64,000 nucleotides of DNA, taken from Symbiodinium natans (lineage: Eukaryota; Sar; Dinophyceae; Suessiales; Symbiodiniaceae). The DNA lies in assembly GCA_905221605.1 (NCBI GenBank), contig CAJNDS010001891.1:384001-448000 (forward strand), written 5' to 3'. Below, one piece after another: positions 49,862-60,362 of this stretch. Position numbers and translations under genes: made by a program. Every line of letters begins with the position of its first letter. The stretch's first letter is position 1. The notes beneath the pieces were generated by a model. It searched no databases, was not told the origin of the DNA, and saw nothing but the letters and a program-made list of their open reading frames with translations.

Positions 49862-50021
49862 GGGATTTGGATTTGGGGTAGGACACCAATGTCCCCGAAT
49901 TCGCATCTGTGTCAGTATCAACTTGACCGAAAAGCATCAGCTTCCTTAACGTTCCGCTGAGATTTCTTGCTCCTAATTTTGACAAGGAATCCTGCGAAGA
50001 AATCCTGGCAAGACCCTGCAT
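49862..50021 (-). CDS. Candidate coding segment, about 50 codons
   Basis: Minus strand reads MQGLARISSQDSLSKLGARN and continues through LSGTLRKLMLFGQ to SYPKSKSPSPS before running into telomeric sequence. Less GC-rich than neighbouring islands. Product unknown. Confidence 0.35.
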
Positions 50022-50481
50022 TAAATGTGCCGAAAATCCTTCTTAAACCGCGGGCAAACCCTCCTACTCCTCAAGCCCTAGACCCCAACAATTCCTAAGC
50101 CCTAAAGCGCACAATTTGCTACTGTACCTTTGGGAGCTTCCCTGTTCGGACTCGAGTTTGGGGTTTAGGGTTCAGGGTTTAGGGTTTAGGGTTTAGGGTT
50201 TAGGGTTTAGGGTTTAGGCGGTAGGGAGCTCGGGCTGGAGGTTTAGTAGGGGCTAGGACATAAATTCATGGTCAGTCAATCCTCCAGAATTGGCCGACAC
50301 CTAACCTAAGCCCTAAACACCAGGGACCGCATAATAACAAGGGCCAAGAAACGGAAACCCGCAAACACACCTGAGCAACGTCTATGGTTTAGCATTCAGG
50401 GCTTCGGCTGTGAAGGCTTAGACCATAAACCCTAAACTACCCTAAACCTGTTTGGGGGTAGGGTCACGAGCCCCCTCGTAC

Positions 50482-50514
50482 CTCGAGATCGGCCTCTTCC
50501 TCATCAAGGCTCTC
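50482..50514 (-). CDS. Exon-like island, acidic
   Basis: Eleven codons, ESLDEEEADLE, between acceptor GCCAG|GAG and donor GAG|GTACGA. Confidence 0.45.
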
Positions 50515-50539
50515 CTGGCTTAGGGCTTAGGGCTGCATG

Positions 50540-50640
50540 TCGTTGTTTGAGGCAGCAATCGTGCCAACTGCGTGCAATGCTCTGCCTTCATTCAGCCGCA
50601 ATTCCAGAAACTGTACAGCCTTCAGCCCCGAACCCCCCGA
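50540..50640 (-). CDS. Exon-like island
   Basis: Minus strand reads LKAVQFLELRLNEGRALHAV then GTIAASNNDM. The plus strand is also open from an ATG (MSLFEAAIV...), so strand is not settled. Confidence 0.35.
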
Positions 50641-50693
50641 AGCCACCCTCGCAGCCCTGAACCCTAGCAGCCCTAAACCCTACTAAACCCTAA

Positions 50694-50783
50694 TTCCCCT
50701 TTTTCTATCAGTCCTTAATAGGGATTATAATAGGGGGATTGTAATCCCTATTAAGGACTGTTAGTAGAAGGGGGAGCATCCCA
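50694..50783. mobile_element. MITE-like element B
   Basis: CTATCAGTCCTTAATAGGGA and TCCCTATTAAGGACTGTTAG form a near-perfect hairpin; right end AGCATCCCAA, left end truncated at a CCCTAAA tract. Confidence 0.65.
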
Positions 50784-51067
50784 AGTTAGGGTTTAGGGTT
50801 TAGGGTAGGCAGGCTTCACGGTTGAGGGTTCAGGGGGTTCAGCATCCTACGGGCGTTCTTCAGGCCAAAAAAGACCCCAGTAAGGCCGAACCCTAAACCC
50901 TGAGCCCTAAACCCTAACCCTAATGGCTCCAAGAATCTCTTGTGAAACGCAGCAATCCGTTGCAACCCTAAAAACCCTAATCCCTAATCCCTAAACACCC
51001 TCACTCTAGACCCTAGACCCTAAACCCTAAACCCTAAACCCGAATCCCTAAACCCAAAACACCTCAC

Positions 51068-51174
51068 CCTGGACCGAGCCGGCCTTTGCGCGCGTCGTGG
51101 CCTGGTAGTCCATCGTCGCGCCCACGATGTCGATGGAGACGCCGACGCCGCAAATGAAGACAGCGCCCTTCGGA
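51068..51174 (-). CDS. Exon-like island, 35 codons, GTGAGG donor
   Basis: Minus strand reads GAVFICGVGVSIDIVGATMD then YQATTRAKAGSVQ, acceptor CTCCAG|T, donor G|GTGAGG. CCCTAAA below and TTCAGGG/TTTAGGG above. The hydrophobic start could be a membrane or buried strand. One of the best unassigned exons. Confidence 0.5.
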
Positions 51175-51557
51175 CTGGAGGAGTCTAGGGTTCAGGGTTC
51201 AGGGTTCAGGGTTCAGGGTTCAGGGTTCAGGGTTCAGGGTTCAGGGTTTAGGGTTTAGGGTTTAGGGTTTAGGGTTTAGGGTTCAGGGTTTAGGGTTTAG
51301 GGTTTAGGGTTAGGGTTTAGGGTTTAGGGTTTAGGGTTTAGGGTGTAGGGGCGCAGGGGTGCAGGGATTGAGGGGTTGAGAGGCTCTTGGCACGTACGTT
51401 TCGTGCAAAAGACCCACTAAAACTACTGCATTTCGCTGGGTCTTTTAGCGAGCACCAGGACACAGCTTATGATTGAGGATCTTTCCAGTAGAACTCTCGT
51501 AATTGTAGTTCACTTATTCACACTGTTAGAAATAAGACCGTGAGTGAAACGAACACG

Positions 51558-51675
51558 ATTATTTTTATTATTAGTATTATTAGTATTATTAGTATTATTA
51601 GTATTATTAGTATTATTAGTATTATTAGTATTATTAGTATTATTAGTATTATTAGTATTATTAGTAGTATTACTA
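51558..51675 (+). repeat. ATTAGT/ATT microsatellite
   Basis: About 13 units of the 9-bp TATTAGTAT, translating to Ile-Ser repeats. Not a gene. Confidence 0.95.
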
Positions 51676-52139
51676 TAACCTCGCGTGCCAATAGTGAATT
51701 CATTTCATGCACGAGGTGTTCATGTGAAGTGAAGAGAATGAGTGAAGTGATTCTAAAGAAGCGCACCAGTGAGCGAATGCATGAACTCACTGAGCGAAGG
51801 GGTTTAGGGTTTAGGGTTTAGGGTTTAGGGTTTAGGGTTTAGGGTTTAGGGTTTAGGGTTTATTGAACGTATGAATGGGGTGAACTTGTATTCATAGGGG
51901 GCCTTTCAGAGTATTCGTACAAGGGAGTCTACGGACGCATGAACAATGCTGTGCATGAACAGGGTGGCGGCGCCAGTAAGAGGCCGTGTGAGTGAACACA
52001 TTTTTTGTTTACATTTTTCGCGTCGGGGGCTAAAAACCCAAGCGAAACACACTTTTTCGTGATCACCGCAGCATTTGCAGGGCTCGAAAACACTGAAGGG
52101 TTAGGTCATTTTTTCGGAAAATGCATTTTCGCTCGAAGC

Positions 52140-52640
52140 CTGATGTTTTTTTTGGTTGTTCTTTTTCCAGGGGGTCCTTTTTTTTGAAGTTTTGGACGCG
52201 TTTTTTGCTCGAATTTGCGCTCTCGCCTAGGCGCGGGCACGTTTTGCTCATTCCCCATGTTGAACTTTCAAATGGTGATTTTCGGTTCGGGAAGTTTTTT
52301 CTGCGTTATGGCTCCGGCAGTTCAGGTTCGAAATAGTGCTCTCGCCACAGCGCAGGCATGATTTTCTGGAATTGCGCTTTGGTTGTAACCCAACAGACTT
52401 GTGCACTGGATCCTGAAAGTGGCCTCAAGTTGATTCTTCTTCAGGCTTCAAGGTTCAAAGTTTAGGGTTCAGGTTTCAGGATTTGGGTTTGCACTGCTTG
52501 GACTATTCTTTTGGGTTTAAGGATCGTTTGTTTGTTGTGTTTTTTTCTAGGGGGTGTCGTTTTGAAGTTTCGGACACTTTTTTTGCTTGAAATTGCGCTC
52601 TCGCCTAGGCGCGGGCGCGTTTTGCTTATAAACCCCGAAT
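52140..52640 (+). repeat. Diverged direct duplication of about 120 bp
   Basis: 52140-52250 and 52510-52635 share GCGCTCTCGCCTAGGCGCGG, GAAGTTTTGGACGC/GAAGTTTCGGACAC and GTTTTGCT; a partial third copy (GTGCTCTCGCCACAGCGCAG) is near 52337. No telomeric tract lies between 51870 and 52930. Confidence 0.7.
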
Positions 52641-52722
52641 TTAACAGCAAGGGTTTAGGCCTTTGGGGATTAGGGGTTCAGGCTTTGGAGTTGCAGGTGT
52701 GAAGTCCCAAGTCACGTGATTA

Positions 52723-52832
52723 CCCCCCCCCCCCCCCCCCCCCCCCACCCCCCCCCCCCACCCACCCCCCCCCCACCCCCCCCCCCCCCCCCCACCCCCC
52801 CCCCCCCCCCCCACCCCCCCCCCCCCCACCCC
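52723..52832 (+). repeat. Poly-C tract with A interruptions
   Basis: About 110 bp of C broken by single A residues. Confidence 0.95.
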
Positions 52833-53251
52833 GAGCCCCGGAAATTGTGGTTACTCGCACGGCCTCTTAGAGGCGCCGTCTCCATGAACAGCCCCGTAAT
52901 AATACTATGACTGGGGGCCCCAAACGTCGATCGCAACCCCTCAGGAGGTTTTAGGGTTTAGGGTTTAGGGTTTAGGGTTTAGGGTTTAGGGGAACATTGG
53001 GAAGGTCCTTCCCAAGCTTTGCAAAACCTCTCCGAGCAACGTTTCCCTACTCAGCATCCAGCCCATGCGTAGCGCACGGCACCTCAGGCGCCAGCAGAAG
53101 GTAGGGTTCGGGGCGTTTAGGGTGTAACATAGAGCCTTAACAATTCGAACAGGGTTTTGGGGGGCCATGATAGTCTAATTATGAAGGGACCCTGTAGTAG
53201 GGTTTTTGGGGCGTAGTGTCGAGGGTTGAACAGAACGCCTCATGGTGCGCA

Positions 53252-53322
53252 TCTACAAATGGACGCACCAGGAGAGTGCTCCTGCAATGGCGTGCACTGC
53301 GACTTGCTCTGACGAGGGAAGT
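53252..53322 (-). CDS. Exon-like island, hydrophobic
   Basis: Minus strand reads QVAVHAIAGALSWCVHL after CTCGTCAG. A membrane segment is possible. Edges approximate. Confidence 0.3.
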
Positions 53323-53544
53323 AGGGAACTATAAGGGTTGTGGGGTTTAGGGTTTAGGGTTTAGGGTTTAGGGTTTAGGGTTACAAGAGGTCCATTCCCC
53401 CACCCCCTCACACCGCCCCCACTCCTCTTTTTAGAAGTCGCCCCCCTGCCTTTCTCTGGGCATTACCTTTACCCCCCCCCCCCCCACCAACGCATGAGGT
53501 CAGTTCTCCCCCTTTTGGTGGTTCCCCTAACCCCAGGTTTTCCT

Positions 53545-53646
53545 ATACTCCCCTTAGAACCTTAACAAAAAGTCTGTTTTTTAGTATCCTCTTGGGGTTT
53601 TATAAAAAAAAAAAAACACAATCATTCCCAGGGGGGATATAATTTC
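53545..53646. mobile_element. Palindromic element H
   Basis: TATACTCCCCTTAGAACCTT, CTTGGGGTTTTAT, an A13 run and CCCAGGGGGGATATA; same layout as 44758-44850. Confidence 0.6.
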
Positions 53647-53854
53647 GGGGCAGCAAGACCAACATCAACCCTCACCCTCTCCTGCTTTTGCGGGCTTGGG
53701 CTTGCTGGGCACTTGGGATTGCGCCAAGGATGGAGCATTGCAAGTCTCCCCAAACATCCCACTGCGCCCTGAGCCCTGGAAACCCTGCACCTTAATCCCT
53801 AATCCTAAACCCTAAACCCTAAACCCTAAATCCCAAATCCCAAACACAACTAGC

Positions 53855-53930
53855 TTCAGCACAGCGGCGCTTTGCCGCGGTCTCTGCAGCCTGGGCCTGG
53901 ATTTGGGACGACCGGTCGTCAGGAACAGAG
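53855..53930 (-). CDS. Exon-like island, helical Ala/Gln-rich
   Basis: Minus strand reads SSQIQAQAAETAAKRRCAEA, with CCCTAAA below and TTTAGGG above. Edges approximate. Confidence 0.4.
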
Positions 53931-54612
53931 CACAGAGACAACTACGGTGTAGGGGCCTTTTTTTAGGGATTAGGGTTTAGGGTTTAGGGTTTAAAGTTTA
54001 GGGTTTAGGGTTTAGGGTTACTATCCCTTTAAGGGGCTGGACCTGGTTTAGGGATAGGGGTTTGGGGTTTAGGGGGTTCAGCGGGGCGCTTGGGGATTTG
54101 GACTTGTCTTAGGGTAGTTCTTGGGCCTCAGTATGGGCCCTTCAAAGGGGACCCCTATATACCCTTCACATACCCTCTACCAATCCCCGGCCCATTCTTC
54201 AGAACCCTTTAAAGGAGGTGACCATGTTAAGGCCCCATGAAACTACCCTCACAAGAACAGAGCGCAGAGACGACTACGACTTGCCGAGGGTTTCTAGCGG
54301 CTTGGACTTTTAGGGTTAGTTTGGGGTTCCGGGCTTCTAGTATTCAGAATTCAGGGGTTGCTACGATTTGCTTGACCCCCTCACCCCCCCCCCCCCCCAC
54401 AAAAAAGAACAATGATCCCTATGTTGCCCTTATAAGGAAGAACCGTTTTGCCTTTTTGGGGCAGGGGTTTGGGGTTTAGGGTTTAGGGCTTAGGGCTTAA
54501 GGCTTAGGGTTTAGGGTTTAGGGTTTAGGGTTTAGGGTTTAGGGTGTCCAGAAAGGGAGGAAAGGGACCCATGTTCGTCAGTTAACTCCTGATATGGCTG
54601 TTTAGTGATCAC

Positions 54613-54657
54613 CTGTAACGGCATGGGCCAGGAGAGCGCTCTTCATCAGGAACCCGG
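54613..54657 (-). CDS. Exon-like island with GTGATC donor
   Basis: Reads FLMKSALLAHAVT plus one base, acceptor CAG|CC and donor G|GTGATC. Hydrophobic helix-like. Confidence 0.4.
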
Positions 54658-54729
54658 CTGGTTTAGGGTTTAGGGTTTAGGGTTTGGGGTTTAGGGTTTC
54701 GGGTTTAGGGCTTCGGGTTTCGGGTGAGG

Positions 54730-55177
54730 GTACAGTTTCCACAACAGAAAAGGTACATTCACATGGTGCTTCCTTCGTTCTTTCGAGTCTCATGCGTTAA
54801 CTTACAAATCCATTTGCACATTCACACGAACTAGAATATCTTTAGCCACATAAAATTAGTAATATCGTTCCCACAGGTATAACAACAATGTCCTTCGTGA
54901 GTGCGCGGTCACAAGAAAGTTCGAAAGTCATGAACAACGCGCAGGAACAAGGTCAGCAAGCGAAGTCACAAAAAGTCCGCGAAACATGTTGGACCAGTGC
55001 CCACAAAGGGTTAAGGAAATTGTTTGATTGAGTATACGTACCAGTAGTCGGGTATGCATGTATACATACGAAGGAGGGGCGATGCAGGATTAGGATGCCA
55101 TCGCGTCAGAATCGGTACCTAAGAACCCAGGGCGACTGGCTGCTCTCATTTTGTCTACCCGAAGAGTCCTTCATACC
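54730..55177. other. Unique sequence without telomeric repeats, no gene recognised
   Basis: About 450 bp of ordinary-composition DNA with stops in all frames. No exon-like island or element ends were seen. Confidence 0.5.
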
Positions 55178-55290
55178 TTGGGATGTTACCCCCTTAGACT
55201 AACAGTTCTGAATGGAGACTGCAAAAGGGGATGCGAAAGGGGATGCTATAATCCTTGTTAAGGACTGTTAGTATAAGGGGGAACATCCCC
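55178..55290. mobile_element. MITE-like element B
   Basis: TTGGGATGTTACCCCCTTAG to GTATAAGGGGGAACATCCCC. Confidence 0.65.
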
Positions 55291-55921
55291 ATTCAATCCC
55301 CCTAGTTTAAGTTAAGGAATATTGGTGAAATCATGCGAAGGATCCTTTGTGAATCAAGGTAATTCTATTCCTTAATGAAGGGTTTTTTCGGCGTTTTTGG
55401 GGACACCACAAAGTGAGCCTTACCGATGCACTTGCATATTGGTATCCAGAACCCATGGCAAAGCGATCGTGACGATGCAGTTGCGTGAGTTTGAGTCATC
55501 ACGTCGGAACTGCTGTCGGAAGAGAAAACAAAGGAATGGGTTGAACACACACACACACTATCTCAAAAACATGCGGAAACCAGAATTGGGTGTGCGTGTT
55601 GGGAGAAACTGTTAAACGGAGGCGCGCACCACAACACATGCCCTGCGTGGCGGTGTGCGTGGAACATTTAGCAAACTCTAAAGCACTAAAGCCTTAAGCA
55701 CCAAAAAGCAAAACCCTAAAGCAAAAAACCCAAAGCCCTATAACCCTAAAACCTTGAACCCTTAAAGCCCTAGAACCCCAAACCTTTATCCCCCAAAAGC
55801 CTGCAACGCCAAACCCTAAACACTAAACGCCCCAAACCGCACATCCTATGGCCCTAAACCCTAAACCCTAAACCCTAAACCCTTAAGCCTTAACCCTAAA
55901 CCCTAGGGGCAGCTGCCTCAC

Positions 55922-55961
55922 CGAGCACCTCTTTGGCTTGCTCCTCCACCGTCATGGCTCC
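55922..55961 (-). CDS. Exon-like island with GTGAGG donor
   Basis: Reads GAMTVEEQAKEVL plus one base, acceptor AACAG|GGA and donor G|GTGAGG, CCCTAAA below and TTTAGGG above. All minus-strand signals agree. Confidence 0.5.
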
Positions 55962-56642
55962 CTGTTTAGGGTTTAGGGTTTAGGGTTTACGGTTTAGAGT
56001 TTAGGGTTTCGGGTTTAGAATTGGGGTTTACTGTAGGGTGTCGGGGTGTGTAGGCTTTATGGGGTTTATCGGATGAAGACGGTCCTTGTAGCATTTGGAG
56101 GGTCTAGAGGGTTTGTAGTTTCATAAGCACAAGGTAGCCTAGCATAGACGCGAAATAAGAAGGGTATGGGCCAGTCTCGGTGGAACCATTCTTGTTTGTT
56201 GGAGAGAAGGGTTTGTCCGCAGTGGATGTACATGTGGGGACGGTTTCCTTACGCCTAGCGCCGCCGCTCGAAAGCCGGTCAACCACCAGTTCATGGAGTT
56301 CATGGTTGGGATAGCATTAAACATTTAAATTTCTATTCCTATTGAGTTTAAGTACCCTTCAAAATGCAAAACGTTACCCCCCCCCCTCTGACAAAGACCA
56401 ACTTTTTTGGGGGTAACACCCGGTGGACTTCAGCAAGTGCATGGTTTAGGGTTTAGGGTTTAGGGTTTAGGGTTTAGGGTTTAGGGTTTAGGGTTTAGGG
56501 TTTAGGGTTTAGGGTTTAGGGTTTAGGGTTTAGGGGGGTTGAGCGTGCCCAACCACTTCCCTTCCAGTGACACAGCTTCGTTGGATCCGGTTAGTCACTG
56601 GAAGCCTGGCCACCCTTCTTGAAAACCCTAAGCCCTTACCCG

Positions 56643-56748
56643 GAGAGCCCAAAACCCCTTAATTAAGCAGTATTCCTTAAACCATATAGGGATCCTTAGT
56701 ATGATTTAAGGAATATTCCTTACTTAAGGGGTATTGGGCTCTTTGGGT
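56643..56748. mobile_element. MITE-like element A, well preserved
   Basis: GAGAGCCCAAAACCCCTTAA to CTTAAGGGGTATTGGGCTCT, with CCATATAGGGATCCTTAGTA in the centre. Confidence 0.75.
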
Positions 56749-56944
56749 AACCCTAAACCCCCCAACCCTCAGCCCTAAACAATTTGACAAACTCTGGGCA
56801 TCTCAGAAATCAACTACTGACATTGTGAGCTGAGTGGGCGTGAACCCCCGTCGCCTTTGAACTAAGACCGTTCACACACACACACACATACAGACCCGCA
56901 TACCCTAAACCCTAAACCCTAAACCCTAAACCCTGTTCCCAGCA

Positions 56945-57020
56945 ATGGAAATTGGCTCCCTGAAGCATGGATCAGGCCTCGTACTTTTGCTGGAAGCTGT
57001 ACTAGGATGGTCCTGAAAAC
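56945..57020 (-). CDS. Exon-like island
   Basis: Minus strand reads DHPSTASSKSTRPDPCFREP then ISIAGN after TTTTCAG. CCCTAAA directly below. A second frame (TILVQLPAKVRGLIHASG) is also open. Confidence 0.35.
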
Positions 57021-57294
57021 CCCGTGACAAAAATCCGTGAACTTGCTTGCACTTAGGAGGCTAGCAAAAAAACAAACTGTTATCTCCCTTATTAAGAAAC
57101 CCAATAAACCCAAAAAGGCTAAGGATCTAAAGTTACAGTAAGGCACCACCAAAAGAATATGACCCTCTGAAGACCCGATAAGGGAAAATATAACATGTCC
57201 CAAGGGGCCTACCGAGTGTAGAACTAGCGTGCTTGGTAGCCCTAAACCCTGAACCCCTAAACCCTAAACCCCAAACCCTGAACCCTAAACCCAC

Positions 57295-57370
57295 CAAGTG
57301 GCCGAGTCTGACTCAGCAGCTTCGTCGGCGGCATTCAAGAAGCTCGCCTCAAACAAGTTGAACGGAGGGT
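57295..57370. CDS. Exon-like island, strand ambiguous
   Basis: The plus strand reads HQVAESDSAASSAAFKKLAS; the minus strand reads FNLFEASFLNAADEAAESDS. CCCTAAA lies below and TTTAGGG above, so an exon is likely, direction unknown. Confidence 0.35.
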
Positions 57371-57423
57371 TTACGGTGAAGGGTTCAGCGTTCGGGGTTC
57401 AGGGTTTAGGGCTTAGGGTCTAC

Positions 57424-57680
57424 GATTTCTACCTTGGACCCTGAAGGTTGTACCCTTAGGTTTTTGAGTCCCTGTTTAAGGATGCCTAAGGGAAAATGAA
57501 GGCCATGTTAGGAGCATCTTAAGGGGAACCTTTACTTGGCTGCACTTGGTAGGGTAGCTATAATTTGTTTAAGCTGCCCTATTAACAAACCCAATAAACC
57601 CAAAAAGGCTAAGGATCTGAGGCTACAGTAAAGCACCACAGAGTTTAGGGGTACAACCTTAGGGGTGCGAGTCTTCATCC
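57424..57680. mobile_element. MITE-like element E, interrupted
   Basis: TACCTTGGACCCTGAAGGTT to GGGTACAACCTTAGGGGTGC, split by the insertion at 57535-57643. Confidence 0.6.
57535..57643. mobile_element. Insertion in element E with TTTA target duplication
   Basis: Starts CTTGGCTGCACTTGGTAGGG and ends AGTAAAGCACCACAGAG; TTTA flanks it at 57531-57534 and 57644-57647. Its second half (AACCCAATAAACCCAAAAAG GCTAAGGATCT) recurs at 57100-57150. Confidence 0.65.
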
Positions 57681-58069
57681 CTAGTGCTTGAAAGCTTAGG
57701 AGCGTCGGGGTCAGGGTTTGGGGTGTACGGAATCAGGGCGTCACTCCTACATCATCGCCGTGCTTGGAAACTCTTCAGACACACCCCCCTAAACCCTAAA
57801 CCCTAAACCCTAAACCCTAGGCCCTACGCCCTAAACCCTAAACCCTGAAACCCCCTTTCTCCTGCGCTCAAAGGCTGAAATCCCTCTGCTCAGCAGAGTC
57901 ATCTTCGGTCAGCTAATTGGCTGCTGTGAATCTGTGGCGAAGCTCTCAAGTCCGTCCCTGGACCCAAGAGTAACTTAGGAATGAACATGTAGGGTTTAGG
58001 GTTTAGGGTTTAGGGTTTGGGTTTTAGGGTTTAGGGTTTGGGGTTTAGGGTTTAGGGTTTCGGGTACAG

Positions 58070-58178
58070 CTTGGGTCGGAAAGAGAGTAAACTGCATTAG
58101 ACACGAGTCTGAGGTGTGAGCACAGCCAGGGCACTACCACGCCCTCGTCCATGCCAAGGCATAAGCTGGAATCCCTTC
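58070..58178 (-). CDS. Exon-like island
   Basis: Minus strand reads LGMDEGVVVPWLCSHLRLVS then NAVYSLSDPS after GATTCCAG. TTTAGGG repeats below and CCCTAAA above, the reverse of the usual arrangement. Confidence 0.3.
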
Positions 58179-58350
58179 CTTCGTACGGGCGCCTTAACAA
58201 CTGCCCACACTGTCCGTTTTAAGTCCCTAAACCCTAAACCCTAAACCCTAAACCCTAAACCCTAAACCCTAAAATATGCGACAGCCTATCTCAAAAACAC
58301 TCATTTCAATTCAATCGCCCCTGGACTAGCTGACGCTCACATCTTGCACC

Positions 58351-58457
58351 CAAAGAGCCCAATGCCCCTCATTCCCTAAACCCTAAACCCTAAACCCTAA
58401 TACTCCTTAAGTCATACTAAGGATCCCTATATAATTTAAGACATATCCCTTACTAAA
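58351..58457. mobile_element. MITE-like element A with internal telomeric tract
   Basis: AAAGAGCCCAATGCCCCTCA, then CCCTAAA units (58374-58400) in place of the left-arm TTAATTAAGGAAT, then CTCCTTAAGTCATACTAAGG. Abuts a second A copy. Confidence 0.65.
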
Positions 58458-58562
58458 GAGCCCCATACCCCTTAATTAAGGAAGACTCCTTAAGTTATAC
58501 CAAGGATCCCTATATAATTTAAGGAATGTTGCTCAATTTTAAATGGTTTCGGGCCCTCTGGG
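58456..58562. mobile_element. MITE-like element A, tandem to previous
   Basis: AAAGAGCCCCATACCCCTTA to AATGGTTTCGGGCCCTCTGG. Confidence 0.65.
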
Positions 58563-59071
58563 TAGCGCCAAGGCCATTCGCCGATCCCTGAACGGGCGTG
58601 CTTAAAAAGATTCGGGTGGCGGACGGAATCCCTTCCGCCAGCCTCTCCCCAGGGACTCCAAGAAGGAATATTCCTTGAAGTAGAAGAGGGTGCCCCCTGG
58701 TTCAGGGTTTAGGGTTTAGGGTTTAGGGTTCAGGGTTTAGGGTTTAGGGGTGCCTTATATGAAGCAGGGTTTATATTACTGTTATTGGTGAGTGTATACA
58801 AGGTTCCTTTTTAATACTGGTGAGTGTATATATTGGGTGTCCTTTTGGGGATACAAGAAATATAAACCCTACTTCATATGGCTTCAGGAATTCCTTAAGG
58901 GGTATTGGAGTCGCTGGGTATCTCCATCTCCGACAGGACGTCGACTAGCGAGGAATCGGTTGATTCCATGCTGCCAGGGTTCTTTTTCAAAACTGAGTGG
59001 CCGGACCACAAAGTTAAAGATGAGTGATATAAAGCAGCAGCCGAAAGTCGATTGGCTTGGGCTGGTAAGTT

Positions 59072-59182
59072 ACTATTTGCGTCAGAGCCCCCCCCCCCAA
59101 AGTAAAGGATGATAGTCCCTATATCACCCTTATAAGTTATAAGGAAGCACATTTCAATTTTTGGAGGGCTCTTATGCAAAGA
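59072..59182. mobile_element. MITE-like element D (diverged)
   Basis: TTACTATTTGCGTCAGAGCC with C10 run, right arm GGAGGGCTCTTATGCAAAG. Confidence 0.5.
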
Positions 59183-59266
59183 ATCCCTTCCCCCTAGTGC
59201 TAAGCCCCCCCTACCCCCAATATTGAAGTCTCTCAGTTTTGTGATATCATAGCTACTATTAGGGGT

Positions 59267-59380
59267 ACTTGGAGGTTCATGGGTAGTTACAAGTAGGGTT
59301 CTAAGTGCCCTAAACAGGCTTATAAGTATAGATGCCACACTTATAACCCTGCTTATAGCTACCCATGAACCTCCAAGTAG
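59267..59380. mobile_element. MITE-like element C, best-preserved copy
   Basis: TACTTGGAGGTTCATGGGTA to TACCCATGAACCTCCAAGTA; internal arms AAGTAGGGTTCTAAGTGCCC and CACTTATAACCCTGCTTATA. Confidence 0.8.
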
Positions 59381-59439
59381 TAGCCCTAAACCCTAAACCC
59401 TAAACCCTAAAAGAATATCAGGGGGCGGGGATTCGAAGG

Positions 59440-59535
59440 ACTGAGTCTCTGCCCGACCTTGAGCCGGGAAACAAACCGGCGCCAAACGCCGCGAAGGAAG
59501 CCGAGGAACCCTGTGGACGCGCATATCGGCGCAGG
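59440..59535. CDS. Exon-like island, strand ambiguous
   Basis: Plus reads TESLPDLEPGNKPAPNAAKE then AEEPCGRAYRR; minus reads GFLGFLRGVWRRFVSRLK between CCACAG|G and AAG|GTCGGG. Flanked above by TTTAGGG. Confidence 0.35.
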
Positions 59536-59558
59536 GCTTAGGGTTTAGGGTTTAGGGT

Positions 59559-59604
<46 letters not shown>

Positions 59605-60362
59605 GGTTTAGGGTTTAGGGTTTTAGGGTTTAGGGTTTAGGGTTTAGGGTTGAGGGTTTCTCCTGATCGAAACCGAAGGTCCGAAAGAGCCTAAGGGCTA
59701 ATCAGGATGGGCACGCGTTCTCCGCCTGACTGGCCAAGAAGGTCTTATGTGATTCTCACATGTACCTGGCCATGTGCTGCCCAGAATGCTGTCATCCGGC
59801 GGTTGTTCTCCGAGGAACGTTGGACCCTTTGGCTGTTTTTGGATCGAAAGCCGGCGTCCCAAAATGCATCGAATTTTTATCAGCGAGGCCTGATGAAAGT
59901 AGAAAGGCAAGGCAGATGACTTCTTTGCTAGGACGGCGCTTAAGACCCGCTGAAAAATCATCGTACACATGATCCTCTGCAGCCCAGTAAGGCAAAACTG
60001 CAAGATATCCCAGGCGCCTACCTAGTTGCCCTAAACCCTAAACCCTAAACCCTAGACCCTAAACTCTAAACCCCAATGTGTCTTGTGGAGCCAAGGTGGA
60101 GAGCAGCTCGGCACCTGCGGCGACATCGCACGCCCGACCTTGACATGATGGCCCAGGGTTTAGGGTCTAGGGTTTAGGGTTTAGGGTTTTGGGTTTTGGG
60201 TTTAGGGTTTAGGGTTTAGGCTCCACCAAAAACCCTCTTGGTTGCCCAGTAACCTTTACATAACAAGGGTACCTTCTTTAGGGTTGGTTACTTTATAGTC
60301 TAGGGTTTCAGGGTTTAGGGTTTAGGGTTTGGGGTTTAGGGTTTAGGGTTGAGGGTCTTAGG

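Noticed and set aside
51518-51821. Poly-Ile and Ile-Ser ORFs
   Set aside because: Product of the ATTAGT microsatellite.
52641-52936. Gly-rich and Pro-rich ORFs
   Set aside because: Translations of the poly-C tract.
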